64,000 nt of DNA from Secundilactobacillus mixtipabuli. GTDB taxonomy: Bacteria > Bacillota > Bacilli > Lactobacillales > Lactobacillaceae. Under the pieces are notes generated by a model. It was given only the letters and a program-made list of their open reading frames with translations, ran no database searches and was not told where the DNA came from. Position numbers and translations under genes: made by a program. The DNA lies in the NCBI RefSeq assembly GCF_002217925.1, contig NZ_BCMF01000009.1, forward strand, positions 45,576 through 109,575, given 5' to 3'. This document shows positions 25,688 through 34,278 of this stretch, piece after piece (position 1 is the first letter of the stretch; every line of letters starts with the position of its first letter).

Positions 25688-28012
25688 TTATCGCCAATTA
25701 ATCCGTGCAAGCACCCGTTTGCCTAGAATCTCCTGAACTAAATAGAAGAAAGGATAAACACTGGCCAGTAATGGCACATAGAAAAAGGCCATCTGCACGT
25801 TAAAAATACTCTCTAACGAAAACAGCTTACCAAAGAAAATAAAAATCAGAGCAAAGCAGCCAGCCATCAAGAGCACCAGTGAAATTTTGAGTCGGTTAAG
25901 CGGTCTGGCGACCATTAATAGCGCAACTAAGCAAACCGCCCCAGTTAAGAGAACCGACAGTGTTGAGGTTTCCGCGTAATTCAGGTTGAACTGAACACCG
26001 CCAACTAAATCGACCACCAAAATATAGGTGACCACACAGACGGCTGCTGGTGCGGCAATGACCATGACCTGCTTCATAAACTGCCCAGATATCCGCTGAT
26101 AATTGGGTTCCAAAGCTAAGAAAAATGTCGGGATTCCCACTGTTAAAACTGAAATTGGCGTTAGCTGAATCGGTTGAAAGGGATAACCATTAATCATAAA
26201 AATAAAGATCAGGCTTAATGCCACTGAATACATTGTTTTAATCAGAAAAAGTGAGGCCACCCGTTCGATGTTATTAACAACCCGCCGGCCCTCATTCAGG
26301 ACATTGAGCATGGCATCAAAATTAGAGTCAACCAGCACAAAGTCAGCAATGCTCTTTGCCGCTTCACTGCCACTTGCCATGGCGATACCACAGTCAGCCT
26401 GCCGCAGTGCCAAAATATCGTTGACACCATCACCTGTCATCGCAACAGTGTGACCGACCCGTTGCCAGGCCATTACCAGCTGCTTCTTTTGGGCTGGCGT
26501 CACCCTGCCAAAAACGGTATAGGTCGCAACTAGCTGATCATAATCGATATCGTCGCTAAAACTGCTCATATCAATCAATTGGTCTGAATGTTTAATACCC
26601 GCTCGCGCAGCAATATTAGCCACCGTTGTCGGGTTGTCACCCGAAATCACTTTTAACGCCACATCCTGATTTTGGAAATAACGAAAAGTCTCAACGGCGT
26701 TTTCGCGAATCTCATCTTCAATTAATATGAGGCCTAGTACCGTCACATCACCTAGATCATCCGGAGACAACTGCGTGGTTTGAGCAATACAGAGCACCCG
26801 GAACCCATCCGCAGCGTGCCCTTCAATCTGCTGAGCCAACTCATCTGGCATCGTTTTAAGCATAAATTCTGGTGCCCCAATAACGTAGTTGCCTTGGCTG
26901 GTACTAGCCCCGCTCCATTTTCTAGCGGACGAAAACGGAACAACCCGATTAGGCTGCCAGCCTGGATCTGCTAACACACTACTTAACGCCTGCGCAGTCT
27001 CGTTATCATCACCGATAGCGTTAATGGTTCCGCCGACAATCACTTTCAACTGTTCTATCGATTGATTATCCAATGGCACCAGTTTATTCAGCTGCAGTCT
27101 GCCACTAGTAATCGTCCCCGTTTTATCCAATCCTAAGACGTCAACCCGTGCTAACCCTTCAATCGCAGGTAATTCACGAACTAGGACCCGACGCCGTGCC
27201 AGATTCATCGCAGAAACGGCCAGGGACACTGAGGTCAGCAAAACCAGCCCTTCTGGAATCATCCCGATCATGGCTGCCGTTGTTCCTAGGATGGCCTGGT
27301 CGATGGTACTATGGTTGAACAGCCGGGAAATAAACAGCGCTGCGCCCAACGGCACGATCACAATGGTTAAAATCTTGATAATCCGATTAATGGTATTTAG
27401 CAGCTGGCTGTTGGTGCTCTCACCAGATTGGACTTCTCCAGAAAGACTATTAATGAAACTTTTTGTACCCACGTGGGTGGCTTGCACGGTTGCTTGACCG
27501 CTGACCAGGAAACTGCCGGAGACGACCGAATCACCCGTTACCTTTGAGATTGGTGTTGCTTCCCCGGTTATGAGCGACTCGTCAATTTCAATGCCTTGGG
27601 TGGCCAAAATCAACCCGTCAACCGGCAACTGGTCTCCCCGGTGCATGATGAGTAGGTCGTCTTGCACAATAGCATCTTGGTGCAGTTCGACCATCCCATT
27701 TTCTCTTTGAACTTCGTAGGTGGACTCAGACAGTAGGCTCATCTTATCAATTTGGCGTTTGGAACGAATTTCCTGAAAAATACCGATAGCTGTATTCACA
27801 ATCGCGACACCCAAAAACAGCTCGTTTTTATAGCTGCCGGTGATCAGGACCAAGGCACCTAAAACTAAATTAATGAGGTTAAACCAGGTCAATAAATTAG
27901 CCCGGAAAATATCTTTGATCGATCGCGTGAGTGATGGTGCTGGCTCATTTTGCTGTCCTGCAGCAATCCGCTGTTGCACCTGTTTTGCTGTTAGGCCTGT
28001 TAAGTTCAGCAT
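25688..28012 (-). CDS. P2-type cation-translocating ATPase
   Basis: 774 residues from ATG 28012 (AAGGTGG 8 nt upstream). Motifs in order: actuator loop LITGEATPIS (TGE, about 152), membrane motif MIPEGLVLLTSVS (PEGL, about 257), phosphorylation site LGLDKTGTITSG (about 294), hinge TGDGVNDILALRQADCGIAM (about 520), then C-terminal transmembrane helices. No heavy-metal CPC motif or N-terminal metal-binding domain, so it is not a copper or cadmium pump; Ca or another light cation is likely. It is divergent from the aldo-keto reductase. Confidence 0.88.
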   Translation of the reverse strand: MLNLTGLTAKQVQQRIAAGQQNEPAPSLTRSIKDIFRANLLTWFNLINLVLGALVLITGSYKNELFLGVAIVNTAIGIFQEIRSKRQIDKMSLLSESTYEVQRENGMVELHQDAIVQDDLLIMHRGDQLPVDGLILATQGIEIDESLITGEATPISKVTGDSVVSGSFLVSGQATVQATHVGTKSFINSLSGEVQSGESTNSQLLNTINRIIKILTIVIVPLGAALFISRLFNHSTIDQAILGTTAAMIGMIPEGLVLLTSVSLAVSAMNLARRRVLVRELPAIEGLARVDVLGLDKTGTITSGRLQLNKLVPLDNQSIEQLKVIVGGTINAIGDDNETAQALSSVLADPGWQPNRVVPFSSARKWSGASTSQGNYVIGAPEFMLKTMPDELAQQIEGHAADGFRVLCIAQTTQLSPDDLGDVTVLGLILIEDEIRENAVETFRYFQNQDVALKVISGDNPTTVANIAARAGIKHSDQLIDMSSFSDDIDYDQLVATYTVFGRVTPAQKKQLVMAWQRVGHTVAMTGDGVNDILALRQADCGIAMASGSEAAKSIADFVLVDSNFDAMLNVLNEGRRVVNNIERVASLFLIKTMYSVALSLIFIFMINGYPFQPIQLTPISVLTVGIPTFFLALEPNYQRISGQFMKQVMVIAAPAAVCVVTYILVVDLVGGVQFNLNYAETSTLSVLLTGAVCLVALLMVARPLNRLKISLVLLMAGCFALIFIFFGKLFSLESIFNVQMAFFYVPLLASVYPFFYLVQEILGKRVLARINWR

Positions 28013-28108
28013 GTCCCAAACCACCTTCCGTACCTCTTACCTATATTGTACAAAACTTTCGGATTACTTGGGACAATCTGGTGATTTCTTTAAGGAAATG
28101 GCAATATT

Positions 28109-28129
28109 TGTAAGCGCTTTTGCTATAAT
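28109..28129 (+). promoter_or_regulatory. cre-like site and -10 of the aldo-keto reductase gene
   Basis: TGTAAGCGCTTTTG (28109-28122) lies immediately before TATAAT (28124-28129), so CcpA binding would cover the promoter. The same 14-mer precedes preT. Confidence 0.6.
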
Positions 28130-28164
28130 GGAAAAGAAGACTATCAGAGAAGGAAGTATTGAAA

Positions 28165-29013
28165 ATGACTGAAAAGACAATTAAGTTAGCCGACGGAAAC
28201 GAAATGCCCCTAGTCGGTTTTGGCACTTACCTGATCAATACCCAAGAAATGATGGATACTGCCATCAAAACCGCCTTTGACACTGGCTACCGCTTATTTG
28301 ATACCGCCCAGCTTTATCGTAACGAAGACCTTTTAGGAGACACATTAACTAAATTACAAATCCCCCGGAATCAAATTTTCATCACCTCAAAGGTCGCTGA
28401 GATCAGTCAAGGCTACGAAAATACCATCGAAAGTGTTGACGATTCCCTGCAGCGGTTAAAAACCAACTACCTTGATTTACTGCTGATTCACTGGCCGGTC
28501 CAGCAACATTTCTTTGAGACCTGGCGGGCCTTAGAAAAACTCAAGGCTGACGGTAAGGTAAAATCCATCGGCGTTTCCAACTATAGTATGGCTCTTCTAG
28601 AACTATTAAAGACACAGGCAAAAGAAATGCCCGTCATTAATCAAGTTGAAGCGCACCCTTACTTAAATCAGCGGGCACTAGTCCAATTTGATAAAGACCA
28701 CGATATAGTGACACAGGCATGGAGCCCATTAGGCCGCGGAGTCACCCTAGATAATACCATGCTGAAAAAGATGGCTGACCACCATCACGTTTCAGTTGCC
28801 CAACTCATTTTAAAGTGGCATCTGCAAAACGGACTCGCTGTTATTCCCAAGTCAAAGACCCCTAGTCGAATTATTGAAAATTATCAACTGGACTTTGACC
28901 TATCCGAAGACGAAAGCGGTATGATCGATTTGCTCAATCGTCATCAACGAACGGGTGACGATCCCGAACTCGTCTACGAAACTGGCAAACAATATAAAGT
29001 CTACAAAGAATAG
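28165..29013 (+). CDS. Aldo/keto reductase
   Basis: 282 residues from ATG 28165, 8 nt after AAGGAAG (the TTG at 28159 is too close). The catalytic tetrad is visible: DTAQLYRNE (Asp, Tyr), TSKV (Lys), LLIHWP (His). NADPH-binding IPKSKTPSRI near the C-terminus. AKR5-like (2,5-diketogluconate reductase or glyoxal/methylglyoxal reductase group); substrate not determined. Likely under catabolite control. Confidence 0.9.
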   Translation: MTEKTIKLADGNEMPLVGFGTYLINTQEMMDTAIKTAFDTGYRLFDTAQLYRNEDLLGDTLTKLQIPRNQIFITSKVAEISQGYENTIESVDDSLQRLKTNYLDLLLIHWPVQQHFFETWRALEKLKADGKVKSIGVSNYSMALLELLKTQAKEMPVINQVEAHPYLNQRALVQFDKDHDIVTQAWSPLGRGVTLDNTMLKKMADHHHVSVAQLILKWHLQNGLAVIPKSKTPSRIIENYQLDFDLSEDESGMIDLLNRHQRTGDDPELVYETGKQYKVYKE

Positions 29014-29014
29014 T

Positions 29015-29050
29015 AAAAAGGGCGCACCGAAAATTTCGGTGCGCCCTTTT
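29015..29050 (+). terminator. Terminator of the aldo-keto reductase gene
   Basis: AAAGGGCGCACCGAA pairs perfectly with TTCGGTGCGCCCTTT. Confidence 0.92.
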
Positions 29051-29082
29051 CGTGGCTGCAATCAAATATTACTCATCTTTGA

Positions 29083-29508
29083 TTAGTCAATGTCAATGTG
29101 GTGACTATCCTGCTTGTCTTCCGTCATCTTTGGTAACGTCAACTTGAGAATACCGCCATCATAGGTTGCCTTGACATTTTCCTCATCAACACCTGGCAAA
29201 TAGAAGCTGCGGGTAATGTTGCTGGAGCTGCGTTCTTGACGAAGGACACGGCCCTTTTCATCCTTGTCTTCCTTATCCAAGTTGTGAACGGCGTTGATCC
29301 GTAACGTGTTGTCGCGGTAATCAATGTGGATGCCGTCCTTCTTGAAGCCAGGTAATTCAGCAGCAACTTCATAACTCTTGTCATTTTCTTTAATGTCAGT
29401 CTTCATTTCGTCATTGTTAAAGAACTTCTGACCAAAGTTACCTAAGTCGCTGAAGAAGTTCATTGGATCCAAATCGTTAAAGTTTCTGTTAGTTAAGTAG
29501 TTAGTCAT
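29083..29508 (-). CDS. hsp20: Hsp20/alpha-crystallin small heat-shock protein
   Basis: 141 residues with a complete alpha-crystallin domain (about 40-130): AAELPGFKKDGIHIDYRDNT, RSFYLPGVDEENVKATYDGG and ILKLTLPK. It is an ATP-independent chaperone that holds unfolded proteins. Strong upstream CIRCE and CtsR-like sites indicate dual heat-shock repression. Confidence 0.95.
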   Translation of the reverse strand: MTNYLTNRNFNDLDPMNFFSDLGNFGQKFFNNDEMKTDIKENDKSYEVAAELPGFKKDGIHIDYRDNTLRINAVHNLDKEDKDEKGRVLRQERSSSNITRSFYLPGVDEENVKATYDGGILKLTLPKMTEDKQDSHHIDID

Positions 29509-29593
29509 AGAGCAAAACCCCTTTCAGAATTTTCAAATAAGGTCGGTCGGTAATGGGTTCTTACCTCCTTACCAACCTTACATTGTATATATT

Positions 29594-29610
29594 AGTCAGT
29601 ATTGGTCAGG
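29594..29610. promoter_or_regulatory. CtsR-type heptad repeat
   Basis: AGTCAGT-ATT-GGTCAGG fits the CtsR tandem heptad (GGTCAAA-NNN-GGTCAAA) with 10-bp periodicity, 86-102 bp upstream of hsp20. Confidence 0.6.
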
Positions 29611-29621
29611 AATGCAAGAAA

Positions 29622-29648
29622 TTAGCACTCAAATATTGAGAGTGCTAA
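29622..29648. promoter_or_regulatory. CIRCE element (HrcA operator)
   Basis: TTAGCACTC-N9-GAGTGCTAA, an exact match to the CIRCE consensus, 114-140 bp upstream of hsp20. Confidence 0.95.
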
Positions 29649-29694
29649 TTTTTCTTTTTTAGCGGGACACAAACGCTGATAAATCAGTATTTAC

Positions 29695-29740
29695 AAAAAG
29701 TCTCCAAGCAATCGTTGAATGATTGTTTGGAGACTTTTTT
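29695..29740 (-). terminator. Terminator of the rbsD-permease operon
   Basis: AAAAAGTCTCCAA pairs with TTGGAGACTTTTTT with inner CAATC/GATTG; symmetrical and strong, about 90 nt after the permease stop. The 320-bp gap otherwise holds the two heat-shock operators. Confidence 0.88.
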
Positions 29741-29828
29741 ATTTAATCGCTTAAAGGTCAAACTTTTTAATCATTTGATTAATCAACTATGCACCAAATT
29801 TTTCAGCGAGATTCAAGCTCAATTGTTA

Positions 29829-31208
29829 TTAATGTTCTTGAATTTCGTCGGGATGCTTTTTCTCAAAACGGTATTCAAGGAAGAAGTAAACCGTGATGTA
29901 AAGGAAGCAAAGTGCTGGCACAATGAATGAGAACTGCATTGAGCCGGATAAATCAGAAACGACCCCTTGAATAGCTGGGATAATCGCCCCACCAATCAAT
30001 GCCATAACGATAATTGCCCCGGCAGTTGCCGTGTACTTCTTTTCCGTAACTTGATCCAAAGTATGCGTGTAAATCGTTGGCCATTCAGGTCCAAAGAAGA
30101 AACTGGTCATGATTGCAGCGTAAACGGCAGTCATGTTGGGAATGGTAAACGTTAAGATAAGACTGATAACACCAAGTAATGAGTAAACCGTCAAAGTCCC
30201 GGTAATTGAGAACCGGCTCATAAAGGTATTAGCGACCAGCTTACCCACAAACCAAGCAATGTAACTAAAGATCATGAACGTTGAGGCTGCAGAATCGGTA
30301 ATACTGTGGTTTAAGTTCAAAGCCAACCGAATAGTGAAGGACCAAACCGTTGTTTGAAGACCAGCGTAAATAAATTGAGTGAAGACACCCTTTTTAAAAC
30401 CAGTGTTATGCCAAAGGTACTTGATGGTTTCGCCTAAAGCTGGCCGTTCTTCTTCAGCAACGCCGCCTTCAACTTTAGCTTCAGCAGTGGCCTTTGCCCG
30501 TGGCATTGGAACCAAGGCAAAGATGATCAGCATCACGATCAAGACAATCAGGATGTACTTGTATGGCCGCAAGGTTAATTGCAGCATCTTTTCACCGTAA
30601 GCAATCCGGGCTGCACCGTGCATGTGGGCCATCTTTTCAGACAAGTTCCCAACAGTACCAAAGATCAGGTATTTTCCAAGCAGGATACCGGTAATATCAC
30701 CCAATGGCACAAGGGTCTGTGAAAAGTTCAATCGTAAAATAGCGTACTGCTTCGGTCCGAGCATTGAACTGTAGGTGTCACTGGCAGTTTCAAGGAAACT
30801 CAAGCCAATGGCAATGGCAAAAATGGCAACCAGGAACATACTGTACGTTGCCACCCGTGATGCTGGGAAGAACATTGCGCAACCAAGGATGTAGAAAATC
30901 AAACCGGTCATAATCGCGAATTTATAGCTGTTTCGTTTAATAATTAATGAAGCTGGGATTGCGATTAAGAAGTAACCCCCATAAAAGGCACTTTGCACGA
31001 ATGCAGTAGCGGCATCGTTCAATAAGAAAACCGTCTTAAACTGAGTGATTAAAATATCATTCAAACTGGCTGCGGCACCCCAAAGTGGGAAAATCAATGA
31101 GACTAAGATAAACTGGAAAATCGGTGTCTTGCTTAAATAGCCATCGGAAAGCTGTGTCCAGCCATGACTCTTTTTGACACTGGTTTCTTGGGTTTCAGTA
31201 GTTTCCAT
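29829..31208 (-). CDS. FucP-like MFS sugar permease, probable ribose transporter
   Basis: 459 residues, about 12 transmembrane helices, with FucP-family features: FWGAAASLNDILITQF-like first helix (FPLWGAAASLNDI), SAFYGGYFLIAIPASLI, and GLSFLETASDTYSSMLGP. Family members are proton symporters for fucose, glucose/galactose and related sugars. Here it lies 61 bp downstream of rbsD, and the operon carries the same operator as rbsK, which argues for ribose. That substrate is inference; no fucose genes are nearby. Confidence 0.85.
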   Translation of the reverse strand: METTETQETSVKKSHGWTQLSDGYLSKTPIFQFILVSLIFPLWGAAASLNDILITQFKTVFLLNDAATAFVQSAFYGGYFLIAIPASLIIKRNSYKFAIMTGLIFYILGCAMFFPASRVATYSMFLVAIFAIAIGLSFLETASDTYSSMLGPKQYAILRLNFSQTLVPLGDITGILLGKYLIFGTVGNLSEKMAHMHGAARIAYGEKMLQLTLRPYKYILIVLIVMLIIFALVPMPRAKATAEAKVEGGVAEEERPALGETIKYLWHNTGFKKGVFTQFIYAGLQTTVWSFTIRLALNLNHSITDSAASTFMIFSYIAWFVGKLVANTFMSRFSITGTLTVYSLLGVISLILTFTIPNMTAVYAAIMTSFFFGPEWPTIYTHTLDQVTEKKYTATAGAIIVMALIGGAIIPAIQGVVSDLSGSMQFSFIVPALCFLYITVYFFLEYRFEKKHPDEIQEH

Positions 31209-31269
31209 GTTTTAAACTCCTTTAGAATAATAAATGTAATTGATAAAACCTTTTACTATAATTAAAAAA

Positions 31270-31665
31270 CTAGAAAGTAACGCCTGATTCCAAAATAATG
31301 TTTGAAAATGGTGTCATTTCACCCGTTCGAACAAAAGCATGGGTGTTGGCCAAATTCTTCTTTAAATCAGAGTGAGGCATAAAGGCAACTTCAACGTCTG
31401 GCATAAGCTCTTGAATCGCCTTCAATTGATCGGGGTTTTGAGTCTTGATTTCATCAGCTAAGTAAATTTTCTGAACTTCTAATTCACTCAAGATATTCTT
31501 CAAAACATCAATGAAGCTAGGTAGCTGCTTGGTTAATGCCAAATCAATCTTCTTAGTCCCCATGGGTACAGGCATGCCAGCATCACCAATACTGAGCCAG
31601 TCCATGTGTCCCATACCGGCAATGACCGTAGATAATTCTGAGTTAATGACCGTTGTCTTCTTCAA
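31270..31665 (-). CDS. rbsD: D-ribose pyranase
   Basis: 131 residues from a TTG start ([20 protein letters not shown]), about 9 nt after AAAGGA; the longer frame has no good ribosome binding site. The catalytic His and signature are in [16 protein letters not shown], and the C-terminus [19 protein letters not shown] is typical of RbsD. It interconverts pyranose and furanose forms of ribose for ribokinase. First gene of an operon with the MFS permease. Confidence 0.92.
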   Translation of the reverse strand: MKKTTVINSELSTVIAGMGHMDWLSIGDAGMPVPMGTKKIDLALTKQLPSFIDVLKNILSELEVQKIYLADEIKTQNPDQLKAIQELMPDVEVAFMPHSDLKKNLANTHAFVRTGEMTPFSNIILESGVTF

Positions 31666-31740
31666 ATTAAAACATCCTTTCACAAATCCGACAGTTAAAT
31701 ACTTGAATGGTAACGCCTGGTAAGATAAGCGCAAAATATC

Positions 31741-31754
31741 GTAAATCGTTTTAC
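31741..31754. promoter_or_regulatory. RbsR-like operator upstream of rbsD
   Basis: GTAAATCGTTTTAC differs at one base from the rbsK operator at 6611. It lies about 76 bp upstream of rbsD and downstream of a plausible promoter (TTGAAC-N16-TATTTT on the minus strand). Confidence 0.7.
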
Positions 31755-31814
31755 CCTATAAAAAATACCGTATATAAACTAAAGTTCAACACAAGAAAAC
31801 AGATTATCATAACC

Positions 31815-31828
31815 TGTAACCGATTGCA
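31815..31828. promoter_or_regulatory. cre site upstream of rbsD
   Basis: TGTAACCGATTGCA matches the consensus TGNAANCGNTNNCA at every defined position; CcpA control of the ribose unit is likely. Confidence 0.65.
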
Positions 31829-31913
31829 ATAGCTAGGAACAAATGAAAATTAAATCGTGTAATTTTTCACTAACTGTGAAAGCAGGCTTTCATTGACATT
31901 GGCATTTTCCGTC

Positions 31914-32142
31914 AAAAAAGAGGTTGTGCCATAAGTCTATATCGACAAATATTTCAATCAATTTTTTAATTAAAATTCGTTAGGATTATCCTTTGGTTCG
32001 ATCCTTCAATATAGCCTAATCATGCGACAAAACTCAGATTCCGGCCATTTAACGTAAAATAGGCCTACCCCGACAAAGTTCGTCGGAATAGGCCTATTTT
32101 ACGTTAAATTCTGGAATCTACCGAGTTTTGTCACACACTCTT
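31914..32142 (+). repeat. Dispersed structured repeat, copy 3 (full)
   Basis: 229 bp: CCATAAGTCTATATCGACAA at the left, ATATAGCC in the middle, AACTCAGATTCCGGCCAT, then a perfect core TTAACGTAAAATAGGCCTA against TAGGCCTATTTTACGTTAA, then ATTCTGGAATCTACCGAGTT and TGTCACACACTCTT. It lies between rbsD and dhaT, 29 nt from the dhaT stop codon. Confidence 0.85.
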
Positions 32143-32171
32143 CGCTAAATTTCAATTTAATTTAACGTTAA

Positions 32172-33341
32172 TTACTTTTGGTCGTAAGCTTCTTGGAATA
32201 ACTTAACGATATCTTCCTTAGTCCCCTTACGTGGGTTAGAGAAAGCATTCCCATCCTTCAAAGCATTTTCAGCCATCAATTCGAAGTCTTCTGGCTTTGC
32301 ACCAATTGACTTGATTGAACGTGGGATGTTGACATCGTCACACATCTGACGCATTGCTTTGATTGCCAAGTCAGCTGCATCACGAGTTGACAAACCATCG
32401 GTGTTTTCGCCCATGATCTTAGCTAATTCAGCAAACCGTTCTGGGCAAGCTGGAATGTTGTACTTTTCAACGATTGGTAACAGCATTGCACAGCAGACAC
32501 CATGAGGGGCATCGTATTGACCACCCAATTGGTGAGCCATGGCGTGAACGTAACCTAAGTCAGCGTTGTTGAAAGCCATACCACCAAGCATTTCAGCTTC
32601 AACCATCTTAGTACGAGCTTCGACGTTGTGGCCGTTTGAAACAGCTTCACGAAGGCTTTCTTCAACTAACTTAATGGCTTCAACACATTGGCCGTCAGTG
32701 ATTTCGTTACGGTTGGTTGAAACGTATGGTTCGATAGCTTGAACGAAAGTATCCATACCAGTTGCGGCAGTTAAGCCCTTTGGTACGTCTAATTCAAGCA
32801 TTGGGTCATTGAAGGAAACCAATGGAATGTTACGCCATGAAACAACAACGAACTTCAGCTTAGTTTCTTCGTTAGTGATCACACAGTGACGGGTTAATTC
32901 TGAAGCAGTCCCGGCAGTGGTGTTAACGGCCATCAATGGTGGTAATGGATTTTCAAGTGTTTCGATACCAGCCAACTTAGTGATATCGTCACCGTTGGTT
33001 AAGATAATACCAGTTCCTTTACCACAATCATGTGAAGAACCGCCACCGACAGTGATGATACTGTCACAATTGTTGTCTAAATACATTTTCTTTGATGCTT
33101 TGATGTTACGAATCTTAGGGTTTGGTTCAACGCCATCAAAAACAACATAATCCACACCGGCAGCATCCAAAGAAGCTAACGTTTGGGCAACGGGACCATT
33201 ATCCATACCTTCCAAAACCTTATCAGTAACGATCAAAGGCTTCTTCATGTTTAACATCTTGGCACGGTCACCAATCTTAGTGATAACACCCTTACCAAAG
33301 AAGTTGACACTTGGCATTAAGAAATCAAAGTTTTCCTTCAT
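32172..33341 (-). CDS. dhaT: 1,3-propanediol dehydrogenase-like iron alcohol dehydrogenase
   Basis: 389 residues from ATG 33341 (MKENFDFLMPSVNFFGKGVI), 8 nt after AGGAG. Closely follows the DhaT pattern: GVEPNPK, GGGSSHDCGKGTGI, NTTAGTASELTRHCVI, NNADLGYVHAMAHQLGGQYD, DAPHGVC and GNAFSNPRKG. It reduces 3-hydroxypropionaldehyde to 1,3-propanediol with NADH, an electron sink when glycerol is present. Odd point: the segment usually ending in a metal-binding His (GMDxxxHA) reads GMDTFVQAIEPYVS, with Gln in that place. No glycerol dehydratase genes are nearby. Confidence 0.9.
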   Translation of the reverse strand: MKENFDFLMPSVNFFGKGVITKIGDRAKMLNMKKPLIVTDKVLEGMDNGPVAQTLASLDAAGVDYVVFDGVEPNPKIRNIKASKKMYLDNNCDSIITVGGGSSHDCGKGTGIILTNGDDITKLAGIETLENPLPPLMAVNTTAGTASELTRHCVITNEETKLKFVVVSWRNIPLVSFNDPMLELDVPKGLTAATGMDTFVQAIEPYVSTNRNEITDGQCVEAIKLVEESLREAVSNGHNVEARTKMVEAEMLGGMAFNNADLGYVHAMAHQLGGQYDAPHGVCCAMLLPIVEKYNIPACPERFAELAKIMGENTDGLSTRDAADLAIKAMRQMCDDVNIPRSIKSIGAKPEDFELMAENALKDGNAFSNPRKGTKEDIVKLFQEAYDQK

Positions 33342-33418
33342 GATTGACACTCCTATTATTAAACTTAATTTTGTATGTTACATAATTCACTTTTGATGTT
33401 ACCACCAATACAAAATCA

Positions 33419-33432
33419 TGTAAACGTTTAAC
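33419..33432. promoter_or_regulatory. cre-like site upstream of dhaT
   Basis: TGTAAACGTTTAAC, containing the palindrome TAAACGTTTA; 12 of 14 matches to cre. About 80 bp upstream of dhaT. Nothing else clear in the 306-bp gap. Confidence 0.45.
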
Positions 33433-33615
33433 TTTTAGTTAGTGCATGGCCAAAAGTCTCTTTAAAGTCCGATATGTAAGTATTTTGGATATCTTAGTAG
33501 ACAAGTTTCACAAATTTGAACAGCTTTAAAACTAGACTGATAACAACAGCATTCTAATCATAAATTTCACAATCTGATTTCTAGATAGGGCTTTTTTAGT
33601 TTTTAACCGCATATT

Positions 33616-33640
33616 AAAAGCCCCACCGCAGGGCGAGGCT
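33616..33640 (-). terminator. Terminator of the 127-residue hypothetical gene
   Basis: AGCCCCACC against GGCGAGGCT, followed on the minus strand by TTTTAAT. Confidence 0.7.
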
Positions 33641-33647
33641 TCAGAGG

Positions 33648-34031
33648 CTAATTTGTAATGTCATGTTCGATTTCGTCCAAGTGACCATTAATGATCTTGT
33701 CGCCTAAAACTTCACCCAACTTCTTAAGGGCGTCATTACGCGTCTTGACTTGGTCCATATCGAAAATAATGTCGGCGATGTCACCACCAGCAAAATCAAA
33801 ATCTTCATGGTAGATATAGCGACCAGCATTCTTATTGTTGAAATACTTGTCGACTTTTTCTCCCAAACCGTAAGCCCAGTCCAAATCTTTCATTTCTGGA
33901 ATGTCTTTACGGGTGACGTAACCTTGTTTGGCAATCAGGTCGGCAGCCTTTTGAATCATTTCATCGGTATATTCAAAAGCCGGCTTGGTTGTTTCAGCTT
34001 CCTTATCCTTATCTGCACTTTTTGTTGCCAT
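33648..34031 (-). CDS. Hypothetical soluble protein
   Basis: 127 residues from ATG 34031 (MATKSADKDKEAETTKPAFE), about 9 nt after AAGGAG. Highly charged and acidic. A helical N-terminal unit (MIQKAADLIAKQGYVTRKDI) resembles a small helix-turn-helix, but no family was recognised. Monocistronic with its own terminator; divergent from the flavoprotein reductase gene. Confidence 0.6.
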   Translation of the reverse strand: MATKSADKDKEAETTKPAFEYTDEMIQKAADLIAKQGYVTRKDIPEMKDLDWAYGLGEKVDKYFNNKNAGRYIYHEDFDFAGGDIADIIFDMDQVKTRNDALKKLGEVLGDKIINGHLDEIEHDITN

Positions 34032-34278
34032 AACTAAGATCTCCTTTGATTTGTGTTGCAATTTTATTTTAGCACTCTTTTCAAAAAGGTGTGTAATAAT
34101 GCTGTTTAAATACCGACAGCTCGGGGATAATAGTCTGCCCTTACTGTCTTATCCGGCTACTAACCGATTGAATATCAAAGGCTTAAACCATCACCCAACA
34201 CACCTCGCCGATTCATGGTAGAATTAATAATGTATCCGCTAACATTATCAAAAATGAACAATAAAAGGAAGTTATCGC

